DNA of 64,000 bases from Diplodia intermedia (taxonomy: Eukaryota; Ascomycota; Dothideomycetes; Botryosphaeriales; Botryosphaeriaceae), in the NCBI GenBank assembly GCA_021495925.1, contig JAKEKT010000111.1, positions 44,229 to 108,228 of the forward strand. Direction: 5' to 3'. The translations under genes were made by a program, and so were the position numbers. Shown piece after piece: positions 22,913-33,775 of this stretch (its first letter is position 1; every line of letters starts with the position of its first letter). Under the pieces are notes generated by a model, which was given only the letters and a program-made list of their open reading frames with translations, was not told where the DNA came from and did not search any database.

Positions 22913-24654
22913 ATGTCAGCCAACGACAAACCCATTCCCACAGTGACCATTACAACCGGTCGTCGCCCGTCGACTGATTCGTTCGCCACTTCGCTCAAGA
23001 CGCCCCGGACAGCCCGCTTTGCTGAAGCTACCTCCGTGCACTCGCCTCTCGAGCCCACCCGCTCGCCCTTCTCCGACCCTCCCACAAACCACTACGCGCC
23101 ACAGCCCCAGCCCGCCGACGTTGGCTTCGGCTACCTGAACAACCGCGCCTCGGGCCACGACTCTAGCAGCGGCGTCGAGATGGAGGAGACCGACAGGAGA
23201 TACCTGCCCCCGCCAACTCCCAAGAGCCCGCTCAAGAGCGCCCTCAAGTCGCCGGGTGCGCCGCCTCGCAATTTCGAGAGCGTCCTGAGCCCTACCTTCA
23301 GGGAAGAGCAAGTCCTGGAGAAGCATGAAGAGGATACAGAGCAGGAGCAACAGAAGGACCTTGTAAGCCAGCCATTGCTTCTACCCAACGTCACTCTTCT
23401 AACCAACCTCCCAGAAAATCAAATTTCGCGTACGCGTTGCCAAGCTCTTCCTTCGCGGCATCAACTTCAGCTGCAGTCTTATTGTCCTCTCCATGCTTGC
23501 AGCCACCTTCTCCATCTTCAATGCCACAAAGCACCTGCCGGCTCGCAGCAACCTGCCTCCCTGGGCCGAGGGCACCAAGACCTGGCCCCAGATTCTCCTG
23601 CTCGTCATCGCATGCATTTCGCTTTTCATGTCCGTCGTCATTCTCGCCGCTTACTGGAGAGGTGGCCACCGGAGAGCCGAGAAGGTAGCCGTCTACTACA
23701 CCGTCTTCGCCGTCGCTTTCTTCATCTTCAGCATTGTCATGTGGGCAATTGGTGCTGCCGTATTGAACTCAAGCAAGGTGAACGGCAGTGGGCAAGACAT
23801 GTGGGGCTGGGCATGCAAGGACAACAAGCGTCGCGAGCTCTTTGAAGCCGAGGTCCAGTACGCTCTTGTGTGCAGACTTCAGGTAAGACTTCACATCCTC
23901 TCTGCTCTGTGGTGTCAACTAACATTCCCAGGACTGGTCCCTTGTCTGCTGCATCATCGAAGTTGTCATCGAAACACTGACCATCATCGTCTACGGCATT
24001 GTTTTCTACCGCTTCTGGTCCAAGCGCAAGCTCCGGAAGTCCATGGCAGTCCGCGATCGTGCCCGTTCTGATCTATACCTTGCCCAACTTCGCTCGCAAT
24101 CCGCGCCCAACACCCCTGGCTTTGGTCCACCACCGCTCACTCCTGGTGACGGCTGGAAGGCTCCGCCAGGTCACCCGCGCTATATCGACCCTCTATCAGC
24201 CGCCGAAAACGGCCGTGCTGCTCCCCATGAGAGTCAAGAAAGCGTCCAGTACCCACGCGGCTTCGCAGAGCCCAAGCCATTTCAGCTACAGCCACCGCCG
24301 ATCCGTGTCACAGGCGCTACTCCGAAGATGCAGCAGAATGGCTTCGACGATGCGCCCGTCTCTCCCCAGGCCCACGGTGCAGACGTCAGTCCGCCCTCCA
24401 GCAGACACCCCAGCCCGCCCAACGACGTTAGCTATCGCCAGCCTTCGCCGCCGCAACCTATGAGCCCCGGATTCGCTCCTACTCAGCATCAAGAGCGCAT
24501 TCAGGAGCACGTGCCCGCAGCCCCGGGCGAGCAGCAGTACGAGGCTGTACCCATCCCTGGCGCGTACGGCTCGCCCATGACAAGCCCGAGCCATCCACCG
24601 CAGCAGCAACAGCATGGTTTCGACTTCGGGCTTCAGCAGCAACATCGCCAATAA
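22913..24654 (+). CDS. Four-helix fungal plasma-membrane protein, HAM-8-like by resemblance
   Basis: Three exons (22913-23362, 23415-23882, 23932-24654) give 546 residues; introns are 52 nt (TCTAAC branch) and 49 nt (CTAAC branch). The order is a disordered cytosolic N-terminus (1-150), then a conserved core with four membrane segments. These are LRGINFSCSLIVLSMLAATF, WPQILLLVIACISLFMSVVI, AVAFFIFSIVMWAIGAAVL and SLVCCIIEVVIETLTIIVYG. A loop between helices 3 and 4 holds MWGWACKDNKRR, and a juxtamembrane RDRARSDLYLAQLRSQSAP motif follows helix 4. The tail is Pro/Gln-rich and disordered. The core resembles a Pezizomycotina-wide family that includes Neurospora HAM-8, needed for hyphal fusion; I am recalling that link and it should be confirmed. 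An upstream in-frame ATG (22469) would add a low-complexity extension that I think is untranslated. Confidence 0.9.
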
Positions 24655-25390
24655 TCGGAGATGGATTTCTGAGTGGCGGTGCCACATCGAAATTTTATTC
24701 CTTTCTTGATATCCTCAGATCTGGCATTTCCCACTTGTACATCTGGCATAAATGGGCTTTTTTACGGAAAGAAGCGGAGCGATCCCCACTTATTCACGCA
24801 TTCCCGTCTCTCGTTATCTGATTGAGATATCCTGGCACAGCGCCGTGTCTTGCGCGTCGCAACGTCGTTCTGAATCTTTGATCAACCCTTTTTTCTTTCA
24901 TTTTTTTCTTTTTTTTTCCGGAAGATATCTAGGTTTGATACCTCGGGCAGGGTGGAGTTTTTAATTGTTGAACGACGTGTGAAGTCGAACATGCGGACGT
25001 AGACAGTCTGTCACTGATACCTCAAGTTGTGCTTTATTATCTGGTCTTTCGATAGTTGTCAGTGATGGTAAGATTGACTGGGGAAGGAGAAATGAAGTAT
25101 AATGCAGAAAATAGCGGGTTTCAAGTTGCGTGAATTGATGAAACTAGCCAAAACCATGTTTCCCTTTTCATAACTGGTCCACCTAGGAAATCTGGTATGT
25201 AGATCCACGATATTTGAACTGCAGACAAGAAACATGGCAACTTGATGGGTGGGTGAGTGCCTATATCAACTCAATTCTCAAAGTGAGAAAAAAAAAAAGC
25301 AAAGGAAAAAAGAGGTCTTGTTCACGTGCACTGGCAATGCGCCTGGTCGGCTTATTCGATTCTTCTGCAATCATCACTCCTTCACTCTCC
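24655..25390. other. Intergenic region, 736 bp, with T-rich tract
   Basis: This holds the 3' flank of the membrane protein gene, including a T-rich tract at about 24886-24920 and an A-rich tract at about 25288-25312. It also contains the probable promoter of the His-Me finger gene. The frame at 25214-25432 overlaps the next gene's first exon in phase, so the protein could start earlier than the ATG I chose. Confidence 0.5.
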
Positions 25391-26143
25391 ATGATCTCAC
25401 ACAACTGTACACCCCAAACTATGCAGCAGTAAGTAAGCCATCGATCAGCGTAGCATGGTGAGTGCTTACGGCGTTATAGAAACCATTCCTTGAAACCAGC
25501 AAATGCAGATGGCAGCGCGTCTTCGCCTCACCAATCTTCCCCTGGCCGCCGGCTTCCAAAGAACGATGTGAAGAGCCTGACAAAAGAGCGGCTTATACAG
25601 CTGCTTTACTCCGACAAAGCAGAAGCAAACAGAGTCGTCGAGTATTATTCCAACAAAGGAACCAAGCAAGATGGATGGTGCCTGCTCTCACTGGTGAAGC
25701 CATCCAAACCGAATGGCTACATACAGATTTCTTGGGCAGGAAAAGACAATGTGGTGACCTTGGGGCCAGTGGTCGCAGTGGCGGCAGGAAGCTACCGTTT
25801 GGGTGAGGGCCAGAACGCCTCTCACCTTTGTGGCAATCCAGCTTGTCTGTCTGTGGGGCATGTGGTCTTCGAGGATTCTCACGTCAACCAGCTACGGAAA
25901 GGATGCGAGGTTTGGATTGAGTGCCCGCATGATAACAAGAAAATCATCGTGTGCAAACACAACCCCCGGTGCATCAAGTATGCAGAGGGATTCGACAATA
26001 TGGAAGATCTGATGGCTAGAGGAATATGCAACAACCAGTATCCAGCGAGGAGGGATGCACATGAGTTGTTCGAGAGCGGCCGTCGTCTAGAGGACGCAGC
26101 AAAGGCTATTTGGCAACTCGCAAACCTCTTTGACCAGGACTAA
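25391..26143 (+). CDS. His-Me finger nuclease-fold protein, I-PpoI-like (zf-His_Me_endon)
   Basis: Two exons (25391-25428, 25480-26143), with a 51-nt intron (GTAAGT donor, TATAG acceptor), give 233 residues. The downstream open frame has no ATG of its own, so an upstream exon is required. The core at about residues 120-190 carries NASHLCGNPACLSVGHVV, then DSHVNQLRKGC, then CPHDNKK and VCKHNPRCIK. This is the zinc-binding loop and beta-beta-alpha-metal fold of the I-PpoI family: the His after NAS is the predicted general base, the Asn in VNQLRKGC the metal ligand, and the Cys/His residues bind zinc. I-PpoI is an intron-encoded homing endonuclease in rDNA; fungal genomes carry many free-standing copies of unknown role. 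The gene sits alone in a housekeeping region with its own spliceosomal intron. An earlier in-frame ATG is possible. Confidence 0.82.
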
Positions 26144-26629
26144 TTAGCACACTGGGGGAGCAAGATGGTTCGACACTACCACGTGATTAATATACTGGCA
26201 ATCATTTCTAGCCAAACGACTCTTGCTTGCATAACAGCATGGTAATCAATGATCCTTACAAGTATCCTGCTTAGGGTGGTCGGTGAAACATTCGGTGCAC
26301 TGTAGTAAGAGCGGGCGAGGAGCGGAACGCCTCGCTTTCAATTGATAATGACCCTTTCTAATTCTCTTATCTCCAGGAGTTCGATCTTTGCACATAGTTG
26401 AAGTTGGTATGTGTGAATAAAATCTGTCTTAGCCCCTGTTTGAATATTGAGTGTTGGTTCACTTTCATTTCATCAGTACCGGTAGAAAGGAAGTAGGAGA
26501 AGCGTCAGCAGTAAAATCAATGGAGGCAACATTGTTATTTCTAAATGACTTTACTCGAGAATTCAAACAATGAAACGGACTGATAGGTGGGGGAAAAAAA
26601 AGAGAAAAAAGGATCCGGCACGGCCAATG
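26144..26629. other. Convergent 3' intergenic region
   Basis: This lies between the His-Me finger gene (+) and the SDR gene (-). It is AT-richer than its surroundings. I looked for inverted repeats or an rDNA-like target that would mark the nuclease gene as mobile and saw none. Confidence 0.5.
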
Positions 26630-28057
26630 CTATCCAAATCCGCCCACATGCTCCTGTGGCTGTTTTCGTTTCTTCCTTTCCATCAGGACCCTTTTGTAGT
26701 CCTTTTGTTAGGTTCAATTTGGTCAGCTCAATGAGGTCTCCCAGTGTAAGATAAACCAAAACCGAAGCTTCCCGCCTTCACGTACCCCGTTTCTTCGTCC
26801 TCGAAAGCAAGGGAAAGATGCCGGGAAAACAAACCGACTCACCTCACAAGCCAAGTCCAACCCCTCCGTCAATCCGATTCTGGGGATGTATCCGAGCACG
26901 TGCCTCGCCCTCTTACCGCTCGCGTACCTCACGCCCACGGCGTCCTCGACGGCACCTCTCGACAGACTGAAGTGCGGGCTTCGCCACAAACCGCCGCCGC
27001 TCAGCGCCCAGGAAACGGTGTCAGCGAGGCTGCCCAATGCTCTGGCGACAGGGACGGGCACGCGCACCTCGAAGGGCGGGTGGTGGTCGAAGCGGGCCCA
27101 CACAGCTCGGCAGAAGTCACGGAAGGGGACAGGCGAGGCGTTGGTGATGAAGATGGGCAGACCGGCGGCGGAGGGAGGAGCTCCGTCGTCGTGATAGTTG
27201 GAGAGAGCTGATGATAGCGGTGTTAATGGTATGGCGGCAGCCAGGAAAAGATTCTGCACAGCGAGGACGTGGGCGTCGGCGGCGTTGGTAACATAGGTCA
27301 CATCATAGAGATTGAAGCCAGAGCCGAGGGTGACGGCGGTGGCCACGCGGGTGGCCATGAGGGCGTGAATGGGCGGGAGGAGGTTGGTATCGCCCGGGCC
27401 GAAGAGAACGGATGGCCGGAGGGCAGTGGTGAGGAAGGGTAGCGGCGTGGAGGGGGAATTGGCCGCAAGGACGAGGTTTTCGGCGTGCGTCTGGCGAGTG
27501 AACATCAGCATTGCTGCGGAGTCAGGGGTCTTGGGTGGAGTTAATATGGCGATGACCTTCGACTCCCCGTAGATCCACCTCTTCTTTCGCGCGTCCTCGA
27601 ATTGCTCGCTCGCGTTGGGCACCTGCCGGCTCAGATCGTCTCCCAGCACCGTGCTGCTGCTCGTGTAGACGAATGCTCTCACACTCCCACATTCCCTGGC
27701 TGCGTTCAAGACGTTGCGAGTGCCATCCACGTTCACCTCGAACACGCGCTTGCGGTCGCGTTGGCTGTACCGGGACGCGCCAGCCGGGACGATGCCGGCG
27801 CTGTGCACAACTGCGGTAGGGCGTGTGGCGGCCAAGGCACGCCGTACGGCTTCTCGGTCGCGAATGTCGACTTGGATATAGCGGACATTGGAGGAACCAG
27901 GGTGTGATGAAGGAAGGCCGACGTCTACGACGGTGTATTCGTGGGAGGGATGCTGAGAGACAAAGGCAGAGACGATGTGCCTACCGAGAAAGCCGCAACC
28001 GCCGGTGATGAGGATGTGCTGCTTCTCACGGTCCATTGGTGGGTCTGCGACTGTCAT
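26630..28057 (-). CDS. 3-beta-HSD/ERG26-type short-chain dehydrogenase
   Basis: Three exons (28057-27557, 27490-26843, 26701-26630) give 406 residues. Intron 1 is 66 nt (GTCATC donor, CTGAC branch, CAG acceptor) and has no stop if retained. Intron 2 is 141 nt, and its removal replaces a hydrophobic read-through tail with the basic end DYKRVLMERKKRKQ. The N-terminus has the Rossmann motif GGCGFLGRHIV, then VDIRD, HSAGIVPAGASRY and the active-site YGESK (Y-x3-K), then LRPSVLFGPGDTNLLP and YVTNAADAHVLA. The family is NAD(P)-dependent sterol or 3-beta-hydroxysteroid dehydrogenases; Erg26 oxidises the C3 hydroxyl while decarboxylating C4 in ergosterol synthesis. The order of motifs and the C-terminal GYIPRIGLTEGL match that subfamily. 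It could be a paralogue rather than the housekeeping ERG26. Confidence 0.9.
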
Positions 28058-28314
28058 GGCGTTTGAGTCGAGACGATGGAAACATGGAAAGCAGAGTGGA
28101 CGGGCCGGGGGCGCTCAACACCATGACGTCATCCATCGTGCACTGCACACGGGCCATGTGGTTCCATGAGAGGCCCGAGTCATGGCGGTAAGGATGGGAC
28201 ACGCCGTCGGAAGAGTGAAAGCTCGCGCGCACAGGCGTGACGGCCAAAAACTCTGCTCCGGCTTCGGCACCAGGCAAGACAACCCACACGCCACGAGGAC
28301 TCCACGTCTCGAAG

Positions 28315-29098
28315 ATGAGGATAAACGAGCACACCGGTGCGTCCGCATGCCCGCGACCTCGCTTCTGCAACAGCCCGACTGACTCACTACCCCGCCGCAG
28401 CACTCGTCGCCCCCCGCGTCCTGCTAGTCCCCTACAGCGCCCACCACGTGCCCACCTACCATGAGTGGATGCAAGACCCGGCCATCCGCGAGGCCACGGC
28501 GTCGGAGCCGCTCACTCTGGACGAGGAGTACGCCATGCAGCGCAGCTGGCGTGAGGATGCCGACAAGCTGACCTTCATCGTCTGCGTCGCGCCGACATTT
28601 CCGTCCAGAATCCAAGCCAAGGTCGACGATGCCCCAGCCGCCATGATCGGCGACGTGAACCTCTTCCTCGTCCCGGACGACGAGGACGAAGACGGCGACG
28701 CACCTCCCTCTACAAAACCTTTGTCCGTCGTTGGCGAGCTTGAGATCATGATCGCCTCGGCCGCCCACCAGAACCGCGGCTACGGCGCCGCCGTGCTGTC
28801 TGCCTTTATGGCCTATATCCGTCGCCGCGTCGATGGCATTCTGTCTGAGTACTGCGCAGCATCGCCTTCAGCCCCGGAGAGAGCACGTTTGAAGCACCTC
28901 CGCGTCAAGATCGGCGCCACCAACGACCGGAGCCTGCGCCTTTTCGAGAGGGTGGGCTTCGTGCGCGTGAGCGAGACACCCAATTTCTTCGGCGAGCTGG
29001 AGTTGCGGCGGCGTCTGGAGGAGGTGGTTGGTGGAGAGGCCAAGGGGGCCGAAGCCGGCGAGGTTGTGGAGCTAGAGTTCGAACTTGCAGCAGAGTAG
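28315..29098 (+). CDS. NAT9: NAT9-type GNAT N-acetyltransferase
   Basis: Two exons (28315-28336 and 28401-29098), with a 64-nt intron (GTGCGT donor, GCTTCTGCAACAGCCCGACTGAC region, CCGCAG acceptor), give 239 residues. The first exon is only 22 nt and codes MRINEHT, which then joins ALVAPRVLLVPYSAHHVPTYHEW. The GNAT fold follows: WMQDPAIREATASEPLTLDEEYAMQRSW, acetyl-CoA loop HQNRGYGAAVLSAFMAYI, and LRVKIGATNDRSLRLFERVGFV with ENVFGE-like NFFGELEL at the end. The TASEPLTLDEEYAMQRSW run is the NAT9 hallmark; NAT9 proteins have been linked to microtubule stability in animals. An acidic insertion lies between two strands (about residues 110-125). The gene is divergent from the SDR gene, with only 257 bp between start codons. 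Confidence 0.93.
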
Positions 29099-29370
29099 TG
29101 TCGATGGCAAATGAGCAGTAGCAAATCCATTTTGCAGCGCCCAATCGATGAAGAGATTCGGTTTCATTATATTAAAGCTTGACTATATCGAAGAAAGATG
29201 ACCTGTAGTACAGACTGGCGGGAAAGACCAAGACCGCACACAGTGATAACATGGCCATGGGCCTGGACATCCCGTCCCATCCGCCCAATCCCGTCCAGAC
29301 GCATCCTCGCGTTCCCAATCGTACAAAATGCCGTTGAGCGTGTCATGACAAACACCCTTCTCTAACCCCC

Positions 29371-31060
29371 TCACGGCCTCCAGAACTTCCATCCTTCCCG
29401 GAATTCGGCGGTGCCCTCGCCGTCTGGCAAGTCCATGTTCACCCCAACCAATTTCTCAATGCCCCGGTTGCCTTCAGCCTCCAAGAATTTCTCCTGGTCG
29501 ATTTCCTCGCCGCCTTCTTCTCCAGAAACGTTATGCAGGACAGCCGGCCACAGCACGCCAACGCCGTCGCCTGCAAGCGTCGTTTCGAACTTCTCAAAAC
29601 CCTCGGCCACTAGCTTCTGCTCCAGATCGACGAGCGTCTTTGACTTCTTTCCTGCCTTCAAGTCCAAGCCGTCGGCAGCGCTGACTGAGTTGTGTCGCGA
29701 GACGGGGCGGCTGCTGATCTCGGGCTTGAGAATGGTGATGGCGCACCCACCGCCGCCGGCACCGGTGAGCTTGGTCCATCCAATGCCCGCATGATCGATG
29801 AGTGCGCGGATGCGCTCCAGCTTCGGGTGCGACACGCCCAGCGCGACCAGAAGCCCATGGTTGATGGTGATCAGGTCACCCAGATGCTGCAGTGCCGAGG
29901 GGTCCTTAGGATCGAACTTCTCAGCAGAGATGAGCTGATGTGCGGATTCAGTCACGTCGTTGATGGCACTGAGCAATTGCTCTGCAATCACTGGGTGCGC
30001 GTTCTTGAGATTTTGGACCTTGGCAACTTCGGTGGCCGTGCTGCGGGACTGTCGTGTGTTCACCAACAGCAGGGGGAGCTCGGGGAAGTCGCGCAGCGGG
30101 GTGACTGTTGGCGGCCTCGAGTAGTCCGTCCTCTGGAACAGGACAGCCTTTCCGCCGCTGGAAACTGTGTTGTCCACGCCTGAGGGGTTGCCGTGAATGC
30201 ACATCTCACCGACGAAAGCCCATCTATTGATGCGCTCGATCTGCAGCTCCGACTCCTGCGAGGGTTGGTCGGGGTGGGGGCCGCTGAGGGCTCTGATCTG
30301 AAGCAACAACGCCGCTGCCAGACATACAGCAATGCTCGCGCTGCTTCCCAAGCCCGCGCCAATCGGGATGGTCGAGCGGAGCGTATATATACAGGGAGAA
30401 GACCTCTGCGAGCCGAGGGAGAGGAAGAGATAGAGGAAGGCCGAGGCGGAGGCCTGGTGAATCTTGCGGATGTGCTCGGGCTGGTCGGGGGACACGGCCT
30501 TGATGTGCGGTTGGAGAGACTCGACGAGCTCGGGGTCAAGGACGGTGACGAGGTCGTAGTAGTACTTCTTCTTGTTGGGGGCGGAGAAGACGGCCCAGGG
30601 CAGGTCGTCAATGTTCCAGCTGTGGGCGAGGTCGACGTCGGGGAAGCGGAGGGAGACGGTGCGTTTCGACTTGGAGAGGAAGGTGACAAGCAGGTATGAG
30701 CGGAGGGAGATTGCGGCAGCGATTGCTGCCTGGCTAAGGGTCAGCGTCAAGCACGGCAGCGGGGAGACAGCTTCTGACCTTGCCGTGGACCACAGCATGT
30801 TCGCCATAGACAATGACCTTGCCCGGGGCCGAGACCATGAAAGGAGGCATCAGCGGCGACGAGTTCTTGCGACGCGGCAGCGGCCTTGCGCAGCCATTGA
30901 CGGCACCGTCGTTGGTGGGCGGAGAGGCCATGCTGGCGAGTGAGTTGGGGGTGTGCACGGCGTTGGATGCGCTCGACGAGGCGTCGCTGTCGGAGTCGGA
31001 CGAGGGTGCGGCGAGGGTGTTGGGAAGGGACGGGTGGGCGATTTCAAGCGCGCCGCTCAT
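29371..31060 (-). CDS. ERG12: Mevalonate kinase
   Basis: Two exons (31060-30779 and 30729-29371) separated by a 49-nt intron (GTCAGA donor, GCTGAC branch) give 546 residues. It phosphorylates mevalonate with ATP in the isoprenoid/ergosterol pathway. The start is the ATG of MSGALEIAHPSL; the longer frame opens with GTG. Residues 1-75 are a Ser/Pro-rich extension. The GHMP kinase core follows: VSAPGKVIVYGEHAVVHGK (interrupted by the intron directly after the Lys), ATP-binding IPIGAGLGSSASIAV, GNPSGVDNTVSSGGKAV, and LTGAGGGGCAITIL near the C-terminus. An insertion rich in Ser and Lys (about residues 430-455) sits in the C-terminal domain. Both additions make it about 100 residues longer than yeast Erg12. 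The ERG26-like gene is 1.3 kb away, with NAT9 between them. Confidence 0.97.
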
Positions 31061-31837
31061 GGTCGCAACGGCGCCTTTGTCTGCGGCACAACGAGGTCGG
31101 TACAACGAGGGCACAAGAGAGGTCGGGCGACGTTGAGCTGAACAGGCAGGCTAGTAGGCAGATACGGGTGGGTCTCCGCCCACTGGGGCGGTGTAGGAGC
31201 TGACAGCGGCCCTTCTGACTGCTGCAACGGTGACGCGCCAGAAAATCTGGGGTTGTTGGCCCCTTGCAGCTGCCGCCGAGCCGGCACAGGCCAAGTCAGG
31301 CACACCCGCCGCCGCCAACGCTCGCCTTGCATGCGCATTTGGCCCCTGCAAGCCTGCGCGCTCTCAGCTACGAGTCTGCCTCAGCCTCCGGCAGCCGGTG
31401 TCTCTCGGCCCTATCGCGATGCCATCTGCGAGGTATGGCGGATGCGGGACCTCCGCTGCCGTGTATTGAGCCAATCAAGGCTCGAGTATTTGCGTATTAC
31501 GACACGAGCTTCCCGAACAGGTGCAGAGCGAGCTGGCCGAGGGCCCAGTTGTGTGGAGCAGGGCTGATGGCCGCAAGGGCGACGGCAGGGCGGTGCAGAA
31601 GTTGGTTGTAGTGTCCGGGTACGGTGCAAGCGATGTGCTGGCCACTCGCCCAATCTTCAGCGCCGCCGTGTCAGCCGCCTCCCAGACAGGCAGCGTGTGA
31701 GTGGCGGGCAACGAGGAGGCCTGAGGCTGCCACCCAGCACGTGCGCGCGCGGCAACCACTTTTTCGGCGACGCGCTCCCGAGAAGCTCTGACGCCGAAAG
31801 CTTTCTGCTTCTGCGCAGACTCTCCACGCCCCTCGCC
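31061..31837. other. Divergent intergenic region of ERG12 and ATP11
   Basis: 777 bp between two divergent starts; probably both promoters. Open frames at about 31230-31957 are GC-driven and have no recognisable content. No clear TATA box. Confidence 0.5.
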
Positions 31838-32873
31838 ATGGCCTCGTCCTTCCGCGTCCCGGCCTTCCGCCGCCTGGTCACCCGCCCGCTCTCCACTCCT
31901 GCCATTGCCCACAGGCGGTGGGCGCAGGTCCACGATGTTCGCTACCTCGCTACTCACGGCGCCCAGGAGCGCGTGATAGCAAAGTACAAGCAGAAGCTTG
32001 ACCTCAAAGCCAAAGAGTAGGTATCGAGACTGCCATGGTGACTATTGCTTGCGTCCCATGCCGCAAGCCCAGGCTGACAAGAGGCCCAGGACAGGCGTCA
32101 AGGACATTGATGAGCTCAAAGCCGTCTACAAAGAAAAGATCGAGACTGTGCGGAGAGAGGCAGCGGCACCACCCTCCACCGAGGCTCTGCTGCAGAGCAC
32201 CGAGAACCCCGCATCTACGAACACGCCTCTGTACACTCCGCCCGCACCGCCCACGACGGCGCAGCGCGCCCCGCAGTCTGCCGCTGATTCGAAGCTTCCG
32301 CCCGGCGTCAAGACGCTCTCTTCTTTCATCGATGTTGAGAAGACGCTGGAGCTGCCCGAGAAGGAAGTCGAGATGATTTGGCGGTTACGCCACGCACGGA
32401 ACCCGCAATCGCTCTGTGCCGTCATGAAGAGCAGCGGCTGGGACTCGATACACACGAACGCACGGCAGCACCCACAATTCGTGCTTCCCATCCCTCGCCA
32501 AACCCAGGATGGCCAGGGCGCCGAGATCCACTTCATGCAATGGACCTTCCCAGCGGAGAACTGCGCCACTGTCCTCTTCACCCACCTGGCAGAGTACCAG
32601 CTGCGGAGCGAGTTTGCCGCCCCGCACACCACCGTCACGTTCCACACGGAGATGGCTGGATCCAAGGGACTAGTGCTGGTGCAGGGCAATGTGGTTGAAA
32701 ATCGTGGCGTCTCAGTCGACGAGGGCAAGTGGCTGTTGATGTGTTTGCAAAAGTTCTACGGCTTGCAGGCCGAGGAGGCTAACGGCAAGCGCAAGTCGCT
32801 GCTGGAGATGTTCAGCCGTGGTGATGGCGGCTTCAAGGTTGAGGAGCTGCTGGAAGAGGCGGAAAAGATTTAA
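31838..32873 (+). CDS. ATP11: ATP11 mitochondrial F1-ATPase assembly chaperone
   Basis: Two exons (31838-32016 and 32090-32873), with a 73-nt intron (GTAGGT donor, GCTGAC branch, CCCAG acceptor), give 320 residues. The start is the ATG of MASSFRVPAFRRL. The N-terminus is an Arg/Ser-rich mitochondrial presequence. Next comes HGAQERVIAKYKQKLDLKAKE joined through the splice to TGVKDIDELKAVYKEKI, the conserved N-terminal helix of Atp11. A Pro/Thr-rich linker precedes the core domain: LSSFIDVEKTLELPEKEVEMIW, FVLPIPR, HFMQWTFP, VLFTHLAEYQ, AAPHTTVTFHTEM and the LVLVQGNV strand. Atp11 binds free F1 beta subunit in the matrix and hands it to alpha during F1 assembly. The length and domain order are normal for the family. 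Confidence 0.96.
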
Positions 32874-33407
32874 AGTGGCGAGTACATTAGACTACAGTTG
32901 TAGGTCCGAAGAATGGGTGTAGATACACCTGCGTCCTGCTTGAAATCTTGATCGTCGCAAACAATACTCGTTAGTACCAATTCCAACCAGGACACCTCAT
33001 CCACCCCTTCGCAAACTATGACGACCGACCGGTTTCTGAGCTCTCGGCTACGGCTTGGAATATTCGCTACTACACCTTTCGCCCCAATTTCTGTTTATGG
33101 AACACGTCTACTTCCGACCAGCTGACGGCCAAGGTGTTTCCTGCCAAATGCCTCCTATACTTTGGGAGACGTCTTTGGACGCTTCGACGTGGGAGATGCC
33201 TCAAGCGTGTCCGTCGATGATCGCCTCCTCCTTAGACTGCGGGATCTTTCTCGCAGAAGACGCTCAATCTCAACCTGAATCTAATCCAAGTCTCCGTCAA
33301 CGAACGCGCGTTGGATCTGTAAGCTGGATTGGACGACGTCCTTACCCTTGCTTCCTCGTTTCTTCCGATCCGGGGATGTGGAGCCCTACTCTGCAAAAGG
33401 CTCGTGG
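32874..33407. other. Convergent 3' intergenic region
   Basis: This lies between ATP11 (+) and the small coiled-coil gene (-). The 184-codon frame at 33055-33609 (+) lies opposite that gene and has no recognisable content. Confidence 0.45.
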
Positions 33408-33775
33408 TCAGCTCACAGCCTGGCCATCGTCACGGATGGTAAGAGTACCGACCGCCAGTTCCACCTCCGCCTGCGCGAGTAGGGTAACCTTTTCACTGAG
33501 CTCATCCTTAACAGCCGGAAACGTGGTCAGCACGCGGCTGGAAAGAACGCAGCACGAGTTCGGCGATCTCTCCGTACCTCCAACTGGATCTTCATCTTCC
33601 GCAAAGTAGCTTCTGACCTCTCCGAGCGCCTGAGATTGTCCATGGTTTCCTCCAGGTCGGCTGCTAGGGCACGGTTCGAATGTTGAAGGGCCTTATTCGA
33701 CCGCTGTGCCTCGTCATGCATTTGCCTGAGGCGCCGGATCTCATTGTTCCACGGGAGACCAGGCCAGAAGCCCAT
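33408..33775 (-). CDS. Small coiled-coil protein, function unknown
   Basis: Two exons (33775-33578 and 33506-33408), with a 71-nt intron (GTACGG donor, TGCTGACCACG branch, TTAAG acceptor), give 98 residues. The start is an ATG giving MGFWPGLPWNNEIRRLRQ. From about residue 12 to 85 the protein is a continuous charged heptad helix. Its pieces include QRSNKALQHSNRALAADLEE, NLRRSERSEATLRKMKIQLE and, across the splice, DELSEKVTLLAQAEVELAVG. The intron was chosen because only this acceptor continues the coiled coil in frame; the nearer acceptor gives a stop. The end (TLTIRDDGQAVS) is less certain, and a further exon could replace it. I do not recognise the family. The aromatic N-terminal motif FWPGLPW may be a binding peptide. 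Confidence 0.55.

Noticed and set aside
26630..31060. A sterol/isoprenoid gene cluster (ERG26-like plus ERG12)
   Set aside because: The two genes are interrupted by NAT9, and both functions are housekeeping; proximity alone is not evidence of a cluster.
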